Origin: Stenotrophomonas geniculata ATCC 19374 = JCM 13324
GTDB lineage: Bacteria; Pseudomonadota; Gammaproteobacteria; Xanthomonadales; Xanthomonadaceae
Length of the DNA stretch: 64,000 nt
Direction of reading: 5' to 3'
NCBI RefSeq assembly: GCF_001431625.1
Contig: NZ_LLXT01000138.1
Coordinates: 124,001-188,000 of the forward strand
Below the pieces are notes generated by a model. It was given only the letters and a program-made list of their open reading frames with translations, was not told the origin of the DNA and searched no databases. Made by a program: the position numbers and the translations under genes. Shown here piece by piece: positions 28,360 through 36,633 of the stretch; positions within the stretch are counted from its first letter, which is position 1; every line of letters begins with the position of its first letter.

Positions 28360-29343
28360 ATGAGCATCAGCATCAACGACGTCGCACGCGTGGCGGGGGT
28401 CTCCAAATCCACCGTGTCACGGGTGCTCGGGGGCGGTCCGGTCAGCGAGGACGTGCGCCGCAGGGTCGAGCTGGCGATCCGCCAGACCGGCTATCGACCC
28501 AACCTGCAGGCAAGACGGCTGCGCTCCCGACACACCGGCATCATCGGCTTGATCGTGGCAGATATCCGAAACCCGTTCTTCACTGCGCTGATCCGCGCGG
28601 TGGAGGAGGTGGCCTATCGCGAAGGATTGCGCGTGACCCTCTGCAACACCGATGAGGACCCGGAGCGGGAGGCGCTGTATCTGCAATTGATGCACGAAGA
28701 GCGCATCAGCGGCCTGATCTTCGCGCCGACCCGGACCACGGTGGGTCGACTTGAGCGGCTCACGCTGGACTATCCGACGGTGCTGGTCGATCGTGCCGCA
28801 CCCGGTGGCTCGATCGACAGCGTCGTCCTAGACAACGCAGCGGCGATGGCGGGGCTGGTCGAACACCTGGTCGAGCGTGGCTATCGCCGTATCGGCGGAT
28901 TGTTCGGCAGCACCAGCACCACGGCGGCCGAGCGACGCGACGGCTATCTTGCTGCGATGCGCACGCATGGGTTGGAGCCGGACTACCGGGAGGTTGAACC
29001 CACGGCCGAAGCCGCCATCGCGACAGTCGAGCAGTGGCTGGCCGCGCCATCGCGCCCCGAAGCACTGGTCACCAGCAACAGCCTGCTGTTGATGGGGGCA
29101 TTGAAAGCCGCCCGCGGCGCAGGGCTGGCGATTCCAGACGCGTTGGCACTGGCCGGCTTCGACAACGAACGCTGGACCGAGCTGGTCGTGCCGGGCATCA
29201 CCGTGCTTGAGCAACCGGTTGAGGAGATGGGGCGGGCCGCGATGTCGATGCTGCTTGAACGCCTGCGCACGCCGGAGCTGCCGGTGCGCCGACTTGTGAT
29301 GACGGGCCGGTGCGTGGTCAGAGGGTCGACGGCTGCGCGATAG
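28360..29343 (+). CDS. fruR: LacI-family fructose repressor
   Basis: A 327-residue LacI/GalR regulator. Its helix-turn-helix is INDVARVAGVSKSTVSRVL at residues 4-22, with hinge RPNLQARRLRSRHTG. The sensor domain includes GLIVADIRNPFFTALIRAVE and ALAGFDNERWTELV. It is divergent from fruB, and both promoters carry GGGAACGTT-type palindromes, so it is the likely repressor of fruBKA-oprB and of itself. The inducer is probably fructose 1-phosphate, by analogy with FruR proteins. Confidence 0.92.
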   Translation: MSISINDVARVAGVSKSTVSRVLGGGPVSEDVRRRVELAIRQTGYRPNLQARRLRSRHTGIIGLIVADIRNPFFTALIRAVEEVAYREGLRVTLCNTDEDPEREALYLQLMHEERISGLIFAPTRTTVGRLERLTLDYPTVLVDRAAPGGSIDSVVLDNAAAMAGLVEHLVERGYRRIGGLFGSTSTTAAERRDGYLAAMRTHGLEPDYREVEPTAEAAIATVEQWLAAPSRPEALVTSNSLLLMGALKAARGAGLAIPDALALAGFDNERWTELVVPGITVLEQPVEEMGRAAMSMLLERLRTPELPVRRLVMTGRCVVRGSTAAR

Positions 29344-29440
29344 CTCGACGCCCGATTGCGGCGACCCTGGGAGCGCCGTCCGGGTGTTGGCGGGCCAGCG
29401 GTTGTCTGTTACAAGCGATCTGTACACGCAGACACGATGG

Positions 29441-30070
29441 ATGATCGCCTTGTCAGAGCCTTATTCAGCGCTGCTCCGCCTGCAGTTGGGCCACGAAGAT
29501 CTCTCCAGATGGCTGGCGGCGCCCGTGCCCGCAGCATCCCGATGGTCCGACTGGCGATGCATCGCCGGCCAGTGGCACCTGGGCAACGGCGAATACCTGG
29601 CCTCTTCAAGCGACGAGGCGTTGGATCACCTGCTCGCGGACTGCCAGGCGCTGCTGGCTCGCTACCCCGACAATCGCGCCGCATTGAAAGCCTTCCTGGC
29701 ATCTGCACAGGCTGAAAATATCCGGGTTGCCGCCTATGACCACAGCAGCACGCATTTTGTTGCAGGATCGCTGACATATTCGGAAAGCCTCTACGATCTC
29801 ATCGCGTTTCTCGCTGTGGCACGAGGCGCCGCCGACTTCCTGAAGGCGGGCGACCGGGGCGTGGTACTGATCCACGACTACCTATGGGCCGAGGAAGGTG
29901 AGCGGGAGACCGTTGCCGCGATTGCGCTGGTCGGCCAGGGGGACTCCAGCTTCCTGCCTTCCACGGACCTGGATACCGCGACCGCGCCCTTCGAGACATT
30001 GGTGGAGGCCATGCTGGAAGCCCAGGACGACCCGGAGTTTCATCCGCGCAACCAGCTCGATCGACTTTGA
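29441..30070 (+). CDS. Hypothetical protein, unknown function
   Basis: A 209-residue acidic soluble protein with no signal peptide or membrane segment that I recognise. It is rich in aspartate, glutamate and leucine (EEGERETVAAIALVGQ, PFETLVEAMLEAQDDPEF). The ATG at 29441 is a guess; a GTG at 29384 is also open in frame, and neither has a clear ribosome site. It ends 46 bases before a Rap1a/Tai-type immunity gene on the same strand. A role in the same toxin-immunity context is possible but not shown. Confidence 0.6.
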   Translation: MIALSEPYSALLRLQLGHEDLSRWLAAPVPAASRWSDWRCIAGQWHLGNGEYLASSSDEALDHLLADCQALLARYPDNRAALKAFLASAQAENIRVAAYDHSSTHFVAGSLTYSESLYDLIAFLAVARGAADFLKAGDRGVVLIHDYLWAEEGERETVAAIALVGQGDSSFLPSTDLDTATAPFETLVEAMLEAQDDPEFHPRNQLDRL

Positions 30071-30116
30071 CCAACGCCGCGTGGAACCCACAGAGACGAC
30101 CGCCAAGGGCCCCGAC

Positions 30117-30563
30117 ATGAAAGGACATCACGCCCCCCACGTGCGCCGTCGCATGCGTCGGCTCTTCGCATTTGGCCTCTGCGCCCTGGCTGGACACGCC
30201 TTCGCCGGAACAACGCAACCGGCACGCACCTGGCTTGTCAGTGGAGCCGAACTCATCACCCTGCTGCAGGGCAAAGGCGATGACGGGTTCTGCGACGGCG
30301 AACAGTGCCGGAGCCTGTCCAGCGCTCGCGCCAGCGGCAATATCCTGGGCGTCGCCGATGCCAGCCGCGGACAGTGGTGCGGGCAGGGCCAGATCCTTCC
30401 GCATGAACTGGTCGACCATGTGTCTTCCCATCTCCGGCAACTGCCCCGCGAGCGATTGCAGCAGGATGCGTCGCCACTGGTTGTTGAAGAGCTGCGGACG
30501 GCGTTTCCCTGTGGTCGCGGCACACCACGTGGCAACAGTGCCGAGCCCGGCAATGACCAATGA
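30117..30563 (+). CDS. Rap1a/Tai-family immunity protein
   Basis: Exported 148-residue protein with an arginine-rich signal peptide ending AGHAFAG. The mature part follows the Rap1a/Tai layout: WLVSGAELITLLQG at the start, ASGNILGVADASRGQWC in the middle, and HELVDHVSSHLRQLPRERLQ followed by VVEELRTAFPC. Two cysteine pairs would form disulphides in the periplasm. Known relatives neutralise type VI secretion amidase effectors of the Tae4 type. No Tae4-like amidase is visible in the window, so it looks like an orphan. The assignment comes from remembered family pattern. Confidence 0.72.
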   Translation: MKGHHAPHVRRRMRRLFAFGLCALAGHAFAGTTQPARTWLVSGAELITLLQGKGDDGFCDGEQCRSLSSARASGNILGVADASRGQWCGQGQILPHELVDHVSSHLRQLPRERLQQDASPLVVEELRTAFPCGRGTPRGNSAEPGNDQ

Positions 30564-30685
30564 AGCACGCCGCGCCCGCTTGGCGACGGTGCGAACGTCC
30601 TACACCCGCACGACACGCTGCTTTCACTGCCGCCGACATCCGCGCTGGCCACACTGCAGGTTCCTTCCAGAGCAGGAGGTGCCCG

Positions 30686-30919
30686 ATGGCTACCTGTGAT
30701 GTCTGCGGCAACGACTACGACAAGAGCTTCACCGTGCAGCAGGGCGGGCGTAGCGGCACGTTCGATTCGTTCGAATGCGCGATCCATGCGTTCGCCCCGC
30801 GCTGCACCCACTGCGATTGCGCCATCATCGGACACGGTGTCGAGGGAAACGGCCAGATCTTCTGCTGCGCACATTGCGCCGGTCATGCTGGTGTAAAGGG
30901 TGTCGCAGACCGGGCTTGA
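30686..30919 (+). CDS. Small cysteine-rich metal-binding protein
   Basis: A 77-residue protein with a strong ribosome site (AGGAGGT five bases upstream). It begins MATCDVCGNDYDKSFTV and has further metal-type cysteines and histidines in CTHCDCAIIGHGVEG and FCCAHCAGHAG. The pattern suggests one or two bound zinc ions, as in small bacterial metallothionein-like or zinc-ribbon proteins found near stress genes. No enzymatic domain is present. Its neighbour on the other strand is the isochorismatase-like pseudogene. Confidence 0.75.
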   Translation: MATCDVCGNDYDKSFTVQQGGRSGTFDSFECAIHAFAPRCTHCDCAIIGHGVEGNGQIFCCAHCAGHAGVKGVADRA

Positions 30920-30944
30920 GCGGGGTGCAGCTCCATCCCGCTGG

Positions 30945-31497
30945 TCATGCCGGCACAAGAGAAGCAATTCGTGCCACCCGGGCTGCTCCCGAGTCGGCGA
31001 GCAGCGCCATTGCCCGCTGTTTCTGCGACGGCCTCCCCGCCACGGCCTCCCGTGCCAACACGACGTCGAACTCCCTGGCGTTGGCGTCCAACGCGGTTGC
31101 CAGCACGCACGAATCGGCTGTCATCCCGCTGAGCCAAAGTCGGCGCACACCCAGTTTGGCCAGCAGGACCGGCAGCGGGGTGGCGAGGAACGCCGAGTGC
31201 TTGGGCTTGAGCACAAAGTAGTGATCGGGCAGGGGAGAGAGCAGCTCGGCTATCCGCCCGGCTGCCCCCCCCGTCCCGCTTGCACTGGGCAACCTGTTGG
31301 CGGAAGTCACGCTTCCAGTCGGAGAAATTGTCATTGGCATAGATGACCGGCCACCTGCGGTCATCGAAGTGGTCTCTCAAACGCCGGATCTGTCTGGCCG
31401 CCCGCTCCGCAGCGGGCGCTAGATCCTGCGCCCCGGGGAAGTCGAAACGGCTGAACATGTCGATGATCAGCAAGGCCGTCGATGGATCATGTCCCAT
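30945..31497 (-). pseudogene. Isochorismatase-family cysteine hydrolase, frameshifted at a G8 tract
   Basis: The N-terminal part reads TALLIIDMFSRFDFPGA with catalytic-type D13. After residue 76 the frame shifts at a run of eight C on the plus strand (31265-31272; G on the coding strand). The C-terminal half continues in another frame with HYFVLKPKHSAF (lysine) and LSGMTADSCVLATALDA (catalytic cysteine). Shortening the run to seven bases restores one protein of about 184 residues with the full Asp-Lys-Cys triad. It may be a true pseudogene, a phase-variable gene or a sequencing error. It starts three bases after the DUF6766 gene. Confidence 0.82.
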
Positions 31498-31500
31498 GGC

Positions 31501-32139
31501 TCAATCACCTGTCTGTGCGTGCGGGGCCTCGACCGGCTTGGACTGCGGTGAATCCTTCTGGCGCAGGAAGATCGTCAGTACAACCAGGGACAGCACGGCG
31601 AGAAATTCGCTCTGCCAGTTCTGCATCGATTCAAACCAGAATGTGCTGCTGGCCAGGTGCTGCAGGAAGCCCGGTGCGGGCAGGCCCTGCAACAGCTTCT
31701 CGGCTTGCTCGGCTCGCCAGCTTCCCAACGCGTGCAGCGTGAAGCTCAGCAGGAACAACAGCCCGAAGGCGATTGCAAGCGAATGACCGTACAGCACCTT
31801 CCAGATGCCGCCACGCTTCACCGGCCAAGGCGTAGGGCCTGGCTCGACGCGGCTCTGCTCCCGTGCAGGGTCCAACGGCCGCGATTCAGCCGAGCCACGC
31901 TGGCGAAGGCTGACGGTCAGGAGAACATACATGCCCATCTGCAGGAATTCGCTCTCCCAGTTCTCGAATGTGGCGCTTACAAAGTGGCCGGTCGCGAGGT
32001 AGTGCCATAGATTGATCGGCGCGCGCCCGTGCTGCGTCAACTCCTCGTTGTGGACATGGTGCCCCGCAACTGCCTGCCCAACGATGAACACGACGGTGAG
32101 TGCAAGCAGCACCAGCGAGAGACCGTTGCGTTTCCACAT
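31501..32139 (-). CDS. DUF6766-family membrane protein
   Basis: A 212-residue integral membrane protein. Predicted membrane segments are near the N-terminus (LSLVLLALTVVFIVGQAV), around LQMGMYVLLTVSL, LAIAFGLLFLLSFTLHAL and EFLAVLSLVVLTIFL. Two repeated halves each carry a W-x-S-E-F-L motif (NWESEFLQMGMY and NWQSEFLAVLSL) followed by a charged RQ segment. A GAGGTG ribosome site precedes the start. It is probably cotranscribed with the isochorismatase-like gene three bases downstream. The function is unknown. Confidence 0.82.
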   Translation of the reverse strand: MWKRNGLSLVLLALTVVFIVGQAVAGHHVHNEELTQHGRAPINLWHYLATGHFVSATFENWESEFLQMGMYVLLTVSLRQRGSAESRPLDPAREQSRVEPGPTPWPVKRGGIWKVLYGHSLAIAFGLLFLLSFTLHALGSWRAEQAEKLLQGLPAPGFLQHLASSTFWFESMQNWQSEFLAVLSLVVLTIFLRQKDSPQSKPVEAPHAQTGD

Positions 32140-32237
32140 GCAACACCTCGATCAGCTGTTCCAAAGACCGTGCTGAAGCATGCGCGGGCAAGAGGGCAGG
32201 GCTCGTGATTACTGCGCATCGAGGATGTGAGGCGGGC

Positions 32238-32426
32238 TCAACGCTTGCCTGTCGGGTCAGGATCCGGCCGCTCGTAGTCTTCAGGTACCGCCTTGGGGCC
32301 GTCCCCATCGTCGGGCATGTCGTGGTCCTTCCACCTGGCCTGGTCGTTGCGACGTTTGTCCGGCGTATGGGCCTTCGACTGATCGTCCACGTCTGTGGTT
32401 GGATTGAAAGGCAGCTTGTCGTTCAT
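32238..32426 (-). CDS. Small hydrophilic hypothetical protein
   Basis: A 62-residue, highly charged and probably disordered protein (MNDKLPFNPTTDVDDQSKAH at the start, ending PDPDPTGKR). The start has AGGAG seven bases upstream, which supports it being real. It has no cysteine, signal peptide or membrane segment. Similar small charged proteins accompany stress genes in many soil bacteria, but no function is known to me. Confidence 0.6.
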   Translation of the reverse strand: MNDKLPFNPTTDVDDQSKAHTPDKRRNDQARWKDHDMPDDGDGPKAVPEDYERPDPDPTGKR

Positions 32427-32575
32427 GGGCAGCTCCTGCGGCGAGAACCTGAAGCCTGCACCGGTCCGGGTTAACGCCACGACGCCGCGGAATGAACGCT
32501 GCGCACACCCGGATGTCACCGCAGCAGGAGGAATGCCCTGCGATGCTGGTGTTCCGATCTTTCTGGAGAACCGCG

Positions 32576-33739
32576 ATGCAGGCGTTGACCTATCACGGCC
32601 GCAAGGATGTGCGCGTCGAGACCGTGCCGGACCCGGTACTGGCGGCCGAGGATGATCTGATCCTGAGGGTGACCGCCACCGCCATCTGTGGTTCGGACCT
32701 GCACCTGTACCGGGGCAGGATTCCTGACCTGCACGATGGCGATGTGCTGGGCCACGAATTCATGGGCGTGGTGGAAGAGGTCGGCAGCGGCGTGACCCAG
32801 GTGAAACCCGGTGATCGCGTGGTGATCCCGTTTGTGATTGCCTGTGGCGAGTGCTTCCACTGTCGGCTGGCCGAGTATGCCGCCTGCGAGACCACAAATC
32901 CGGGCAAGGGCGCCGCACTGAATCGGAAGGGCATACTGCCTCCGGCCGCCTTGTTCGGCTACAGCCATCTGTATGGCGGCGTGGCCGGGGGGCAGGCCGA
33001 ATTCGTGCGTGTACCGAAGGCGAATGTGGGTCCCCTGCGCATTCCGGAAGGCATTGCTGATGAGCAGGTGCTGTTCCTGTCTGACATTCTCCCCACCGGC
33101 TACCAGGCTGCGTTGAACGCAGGGGTCAAGGCAGGCTCGACGGTGGCCATCTTCGGTGCCGGGCCGGTGGGGCTGATGAGCGCAGCCTGCTGCCGGCTGC
33201 TGGGGGCCGAGACCATCTTCATGGTGGACCATCTTCGCTACCGCCTTGACTATGCGCGTCGCGCCTACGGGGTGACCCCCATCGACTTCAGGGAGATCGA
33301 GGACCCGGCCGATTACATCCTGACCCAGACCAGCGGGCGCGGCGCAGACGCCTGCATCGAGGCCGTAGGCTTCGAGGCCGAAGGCAGTGCGCTGGAGTCA
33401 GCGCTGACCGCCGTGAAACTGGAAGGCAGCAGCGGGGTGGCGATCCGGCAGTGCATCGCAGCGGCCCGCCGCGGCGGCGTGGTCAGCATCCCCGGTGTCT
33501 ATGCCGGCTTCATCCACGGTTTCCTCCTGGGCGACGCGTTCGACAAGGGCTTGACGTTCAAGATGGGGCAGACCCATGTCCAGGGGCTGATGCCCGAGCT
33601 GCTGGACGCCATCATGGAAGGAAAGCTGGACCCGGGTGACATCATCTCGCACCGGATGCGCCTGGCCGATGCAGCGCAGGGCTATGCGATGTTTGATGCC
33701 AAGGATGACGACTGCCGCAAGATCGTTCTGACACCGTGA
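32576..33739 (+). CDS. Zinc-dependent alcohol dehydrogenase (MDR superfamily)
   Basis: A 387-residue glutathione-independent formaldehyde/alcohol-dehydrogenase-like enzyme. Catalytic zinc ligands C38 in ICGSD and H60/E61 in LGHEF, and structural zinc cysteines C90, C93, C96 and C104, are all present. The Rossmann motif is [21 protein letters not shown] ribosome site six bases before 32576 decides the start; the frame is open further upstream without homology. It probably oxidises a small alcohol or aldehyde with NAD. It stands ten bases before a small membrane protein gene. Confidence 0.9.
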   Translation: MQALTYHGRKDVRVETVPDPVLAAEDDLILRVTATAICGSDLHLYRGRIPDLHDGDVLGHEFMGVVEEVGSGVTQVKPGDRVVIPFVIACGECFHCRLAEYAACETTNPGKGAALNRKGILPPAALFGYSHLYGGVAGGQAEFVRVPKANVGPLRIPEGIADEQVLFLSDILPTGYQAALNAGVKAGSTVAIFGAGPVGLMSAACCRLLGAETIFMVDHLRYRLDYARRAYGVTPIDFREIEDPADYILTQTSGRGADACIEAVGFEAEGSALESALTAVKLEGSSGVAIRQCIAAARRGGVVSIPGVYAGFIHGFLLGDAFDKGLTFKMGQTHVQGLMPELLDAIMEGKLDPGDIISHRMRLADAAQGYAMFDAKDDDCRKIVLTP

Positions 33740-33749
33740 GCGTGGCGCC

Positions 33750-34256
33750 ATGAGTGCGATTGTCGTGGGCTGTGTGTACGCACTGTGGTTGGTGGCCGGT
33801 TCGCTGGACTTCCATTTTCATCGCCGGACCGACCTTCCACACACCTCCGCGATGCGCGAAAGCCTGTTGCATGGGGTGCAGCTGCTTCTGATCGGCAGCG
33901 GCGTGCTGGCGTGGCTGCTGCTGGAAAACACGTTGTCGCTCCTCACGTTTCTGGCACTTCTGGTCATCGCACACGCGGTCGCCGGATACTTCGATACCGT
34001 CAGCGCGGACGGCCGTCGACGCATCAGCCCGGCGGAACAACATGTGCACAGCGTGCTGGATGCCGCGCCGTGGGTCCTGCTGGGCTGGGTCGGCTGGCAG
34101 GTCCACCCCCGGTGGTCGCTCGAAGTGAAACCTGCAGCACCAGACGTCTGGTGGTTCACCCTGTTGCCGGCACTGGGCCTGGTGGTGCTGCCATGGCTGT
34201 GGGAACTGCGGCAGTGCGTGCGTGCACGAGAGCAACGCACGCAGACGGGTCCGTGA
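33750..34256 (+). CDS. Small integral membrane protein, unknown function
   Basis: A 168-residue protein with four or five membrane segments (VVGCVYALWLVAGSLDF, LLLIGSGVLAWLLLE, LTFLALLVIAHAVAGYF, FTLLPALGLVVLPWLW). Several conserved-looking histidines lie near the membrane face (DFHFHRRTDLPHTS and SPAEQHVHSVLDAAPW), suggesting a metal or haem site, but no family is recognised with certainty. It follows the alcohol dehydrogenase by ten bases and precedes the four-gene glyco/acyl unit by 105 bases. Confidence 0.7.
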   Translation: MSAIVVGCVYALWLVAGSLDFHFHRRTDLPHTSAMRESLLHGVQLLLIGSGVLAWLLLENTLSLLTFLALLVIAHAVAGYFDTVSADGRRRISPAEQHVHSVLDAAPWVLLGWVGWQVHPRWSLEVKPAAPDVWWFTLLPALGLVVLPWLWELRQCVRAREQRTQTGP

Positions 34257-34361
34257 GGATCACGGTACCGGGCATTCATGTGCCCGCCACGCGGTCAAGA
34301 CAGGCATGTGACTGCCTGCCGCCTACGTTCATGGCGTATCTCCATTGCAGGTCTGCCACCC

Positions 34362-35303
34362 ATGCAGGATGTGACGTCATCCTCTTCGCTGTTCAATCGC
34401 GCACGCCAGGTGCTGGTACAGCAACCGGCATTGCCTTTGCCCGGGGGCGGCCAGACGCTGCAGCGTTGGCAGGCGCTGGCAGCCTGGGGGGCAGAGGATC
34501 TCTGCCTGGCTAAGGTACTGGAGGCCCACTATGACGCCCAAGCGATTGCTGCCGAGTTGAGGGTGCCCATCCATGCTGAAGACATGTTGCTGGCGGTGTG
34601 GGCTGCAGAGGGTCCGGCCAACACCGTTCGCATCGATGCCTGCGGTGGACTGTATGGTGACAAACCCTGGTGTTCCGGCAGCGCATGGGTGGATTCGGCA
34701 CTGGTAACGGTTCGCAACGCGCAGGGCGTGTGGCTATGCCAGGTGGCGGCGGAACACTGGCACACACTTGCAGGCGAGCCATGGCCCGCCGTGGGCATGG
34801 CCGCAATCCCGTCCACCACGGTGCGCTTTGACGGCGCACCGATGGTGATCCTGGGGACGCGCGATGACTACCTTCAGCGCCCGGGCTTCTGGCATGGTGG
34901 GGCAGGCATCGCGGCGGTCTGGTTTGGCGCAGCGGCCGCATTGGCCGAGCGCATGCGACCGGCCTGCACCGAGGGGAATCGCGCGCGGCTGCTGGGTGAA
35001 GTGGACCTCGCCCTGGGCCCGGCTGCCGCGCTGCTTCGCGAACTGGCGGCGTGCATCGACGCCGCGCCCGAACTGGCCCATCGCGAAGATGTGGTGCGCC
35101 TGCGCTGTGTCGTCGAGCGCGCGGCAACGCGTGTGCTGGACCTGGCGGGTCGCGCGCTGGGCCCGGGCCCGATGTGCCTGGAGGCCTCCCATGCCAGGCG
35201 CTGCGCGGACCTGACCGTGTTCCTTCGCCAGAGCCACGCCGATCGCGATTGGGAATGGCTGGGCGAGCAGCGTGCAACACAGGAGGCGACATGGGCGCTG
35301 TAG
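34362..35303 (+). CDS. Acyl-CoA-dehydrogenase-like protein, short form
   Basis: A 313-residue protein resembling a short acyl-CoA dehydrogenase. RIDACGGLYGDKPWCSGSAW corresponds to the flavin/substrate-loop region, and the C-terminal helical half (AALLRELAACIDAAPELAHR) looks like the ACAD bundle. It is shorter than catalytic ACADs (about 380), and the usual catalytic glutamate is not evident, so it may bind rather than oxidise an acyl group. The start at 34362 is chosen over an open extension to 34278. It overlaps the PIG-L gene by 13 bases and opens a four-gene coupled unit. Confidence 0.68.
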   Translation: MQDVTSSSSLFNRARQVLVQQPALPLPGGGQTLQRWQALAAWGAEDLCLAKVLEAHYDAQAIAAELRVPIHAEDMLLAVWAAEGPANTVRIDACGGLYGDKPWCSGSAWVDSALVTVRNAQGVWLCQVAAEHWHTLAGEPWPAVGMAAIPSTTVRFDGAPMVILGTRDDYLQRPGFWHGGAGIAAVWFGAAAALAERMRPACTEGNRARLLGEVDLALGPAAALLRELAACIDAAPELAHREDVVRLRCVVERAATRVLDLAGRALGPGPMCLEASHARRCADLTVFLRQSHADRDWEWLGEQRATQEATWAL

Positions 35304-36049
35304 CCAGGACACCCCTGCAAGGGGAAGGAACCCAGGAGCAGGCCTGGCTGCACTGCGATTGGCTCTGGCAGCAACCGACCATATCGGCAACCGCACTCTG
35401 CAGCAGGCATGACCGCATGGTGGTGGTCGCGCCGCATCCGGATGACGAAATACTCGGCTGTGGCGGGCTGCTGCATCACGCTGTGGGGCAGGGTATCGAC
35501 GTCAGTGTCGTTGCCGTGACCGACGGTGAAGCATGCTATCCGGGCGAGCCGTGGTGGACGCCGGAACGCCTGCGATCAACGCGTCGAGCGGAGCTTGCCG
35601 CGGCATTGGGCGAACTCGGTATTCCGGTCGGCTCCATCTTCCACCTGGGTATCGCCGACGGCGCGGTCAGCGCGCACGAGCAGGGGCTGGAAGGCTGGCT
35701 GCAGCAGTATCTGCAACCGCGCGATCTGGTCCTGGCGCCATGGCGGTTTGATGGCCACCCCGATCACGAAGCCGCAGGGCGCGCTGCCTGCCGCGCCGCG
35801 CGGGCGGCCGGTTGCCACCGGCTGGAGTACCCGGTGTGGGGCTGGCACTGGCTTGACCCTGCCTGCGCACATATGGCGTGGGAGGCTCCGAAGCTGATCG
35901 ACATTTCAGCGGTGGCGTCCGCAAAACGAAACGCGATCGCGCATTTCCGGACGCAGACGGGCGACGTGGCGGGCCTGAACAGCCCGCCGGTGCTGCCCGC
36001 ACATGTACTCGCCCGATTCTTCCGAGACTACGAGGTATTCCTGGCATGA
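35291..36049 (+). CDS. PIG-L family N-deacetylase
   Basis: A 252-residue LmbE/PIG-L metal-dependent deacetylase. The hallmark VVVAPHPDDEILGCGG gives H49, D51, D52 and E53, and WRFDGHPDHEAAG provides the distal histidines. Relatives remove acetyl groups from N-acetylated sugars or sugar conjugates. The start has AGGAGG four bases upstream. The stop overlaps the next start as ATGA. In this context it probably deacetylates a glycoside made or modified by its neighbours; the substrate is unknown. Confidence 0.88.
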   Translation: MGAVARTPLQGEGTQEQAWLHCDWLWQQPTISATALCSRHDRMVVVAPHPDDEILGCGGLLHHAVGQGIDVSVVAVTDGEACYPGEPWWTPERLRSTRRAELAAALGELGIPVGSIFHLGIADGAVSAHEQGLEGWLQQYLQPRDLVLAPWRFDGHPDHEAAGRAACRAARAAGCHRLEYPVWGWHWLDPACAHMAWEAPKLIDISAVASAKRNAIAHFRTQTGDVAGLNSPPVLPAHVLARFFRDYEVFLA

Positions 36050-36633
36050 GCGCGCAACCGTACTTTGATGACCTGCATGAGCAGGAGGACCCGTTCGGCT
36101 ACCGCAGCCGGTGGTATGAAGAGCGCAAGCGCGCGCTGCTGCTGGCAAGCCTCAGCCAGCGCCAGTTCGCTCGCGGCTGGGAACTGGGGTGTTCCAACGG
36201 CGTACTGACCGAGGCGCTGGCGGCACGTTGCGAACGCCTGCTGGCAACCGACATCAGTCCACGTGCGGCGTTCCAGGCGCGCCGCAACCTGGCCCATCTG
36301 CCGCACGTGCAGGTCCATTGCGCCAGCCATCCCGAGCAATGGCCGCCAGGACGCTTCGACCTGATCGTCTGCGGCGAAATGGGCTACTACCTGGGGGCAG
36401 GCGCACTGCGCGAGCTGCGCGGTGGCATCGATGAAGCACTTCGCGATGACGGCCTGCTGGTCGCCTGCCATTGGTTGCCCTCGTTCCCGGGACGCGCGAG
36501 CCGGACCGAGGTGGTGCATCGATGCCTGGGGGAAGGCCTGCAGGAAGCCTTCCACTACCGCGATGCGGACTTCGTGCTTCAGGGATGGACACGGGGCCCC
36601 TTGTCATTGGCCCGGAACGAGGGCTTGGGGTGA
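36046..36633 (+). CDS. NodS-like SAM-dependent methyltransferase
   Basis: Class I methyltransferase of 195 residues. Motif I is WELGCSNGVLTEALA at residues 45-59, the acidic motif II segment is LLATDISPRA, and FDLIVCGEMGYYL follows. It resembles NodS, which N-methylates a deacetylated aminosugar in Nod factor synthesis; the upstream PIG-L deacetylase makes that analogy attractive. It overlaps both neighbours by four bases (ATGA and GTGA), so expression is tightly coupled. N- versus O-methylation cannot be read from sequence. Confidence 0.85.
   Translation: MSAQPYFDDLHEQEDPFGYRSRWYEERKRALLLASLSQRQFARGWELGCSNGVLTEALAARCERLLATDISPRAAFQARRNLAHLPHVQVHCASHPEQWPPGRFDLIVCGEMGYYLGAGALRELRGGIDEALRDDGLLVACHWLPSFPGRASRTEVVHRCLGEGLQEAFHYRDADFVLQGWTRGPLSLARNEGLG

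Noticed and set aside
30883-31264. C-terminal half of the unshifted isochorismatase frame
   Set aside because: After the G8 tract this frame is arginine/glycine-rich nonsense. The true continuation is in the other frame.
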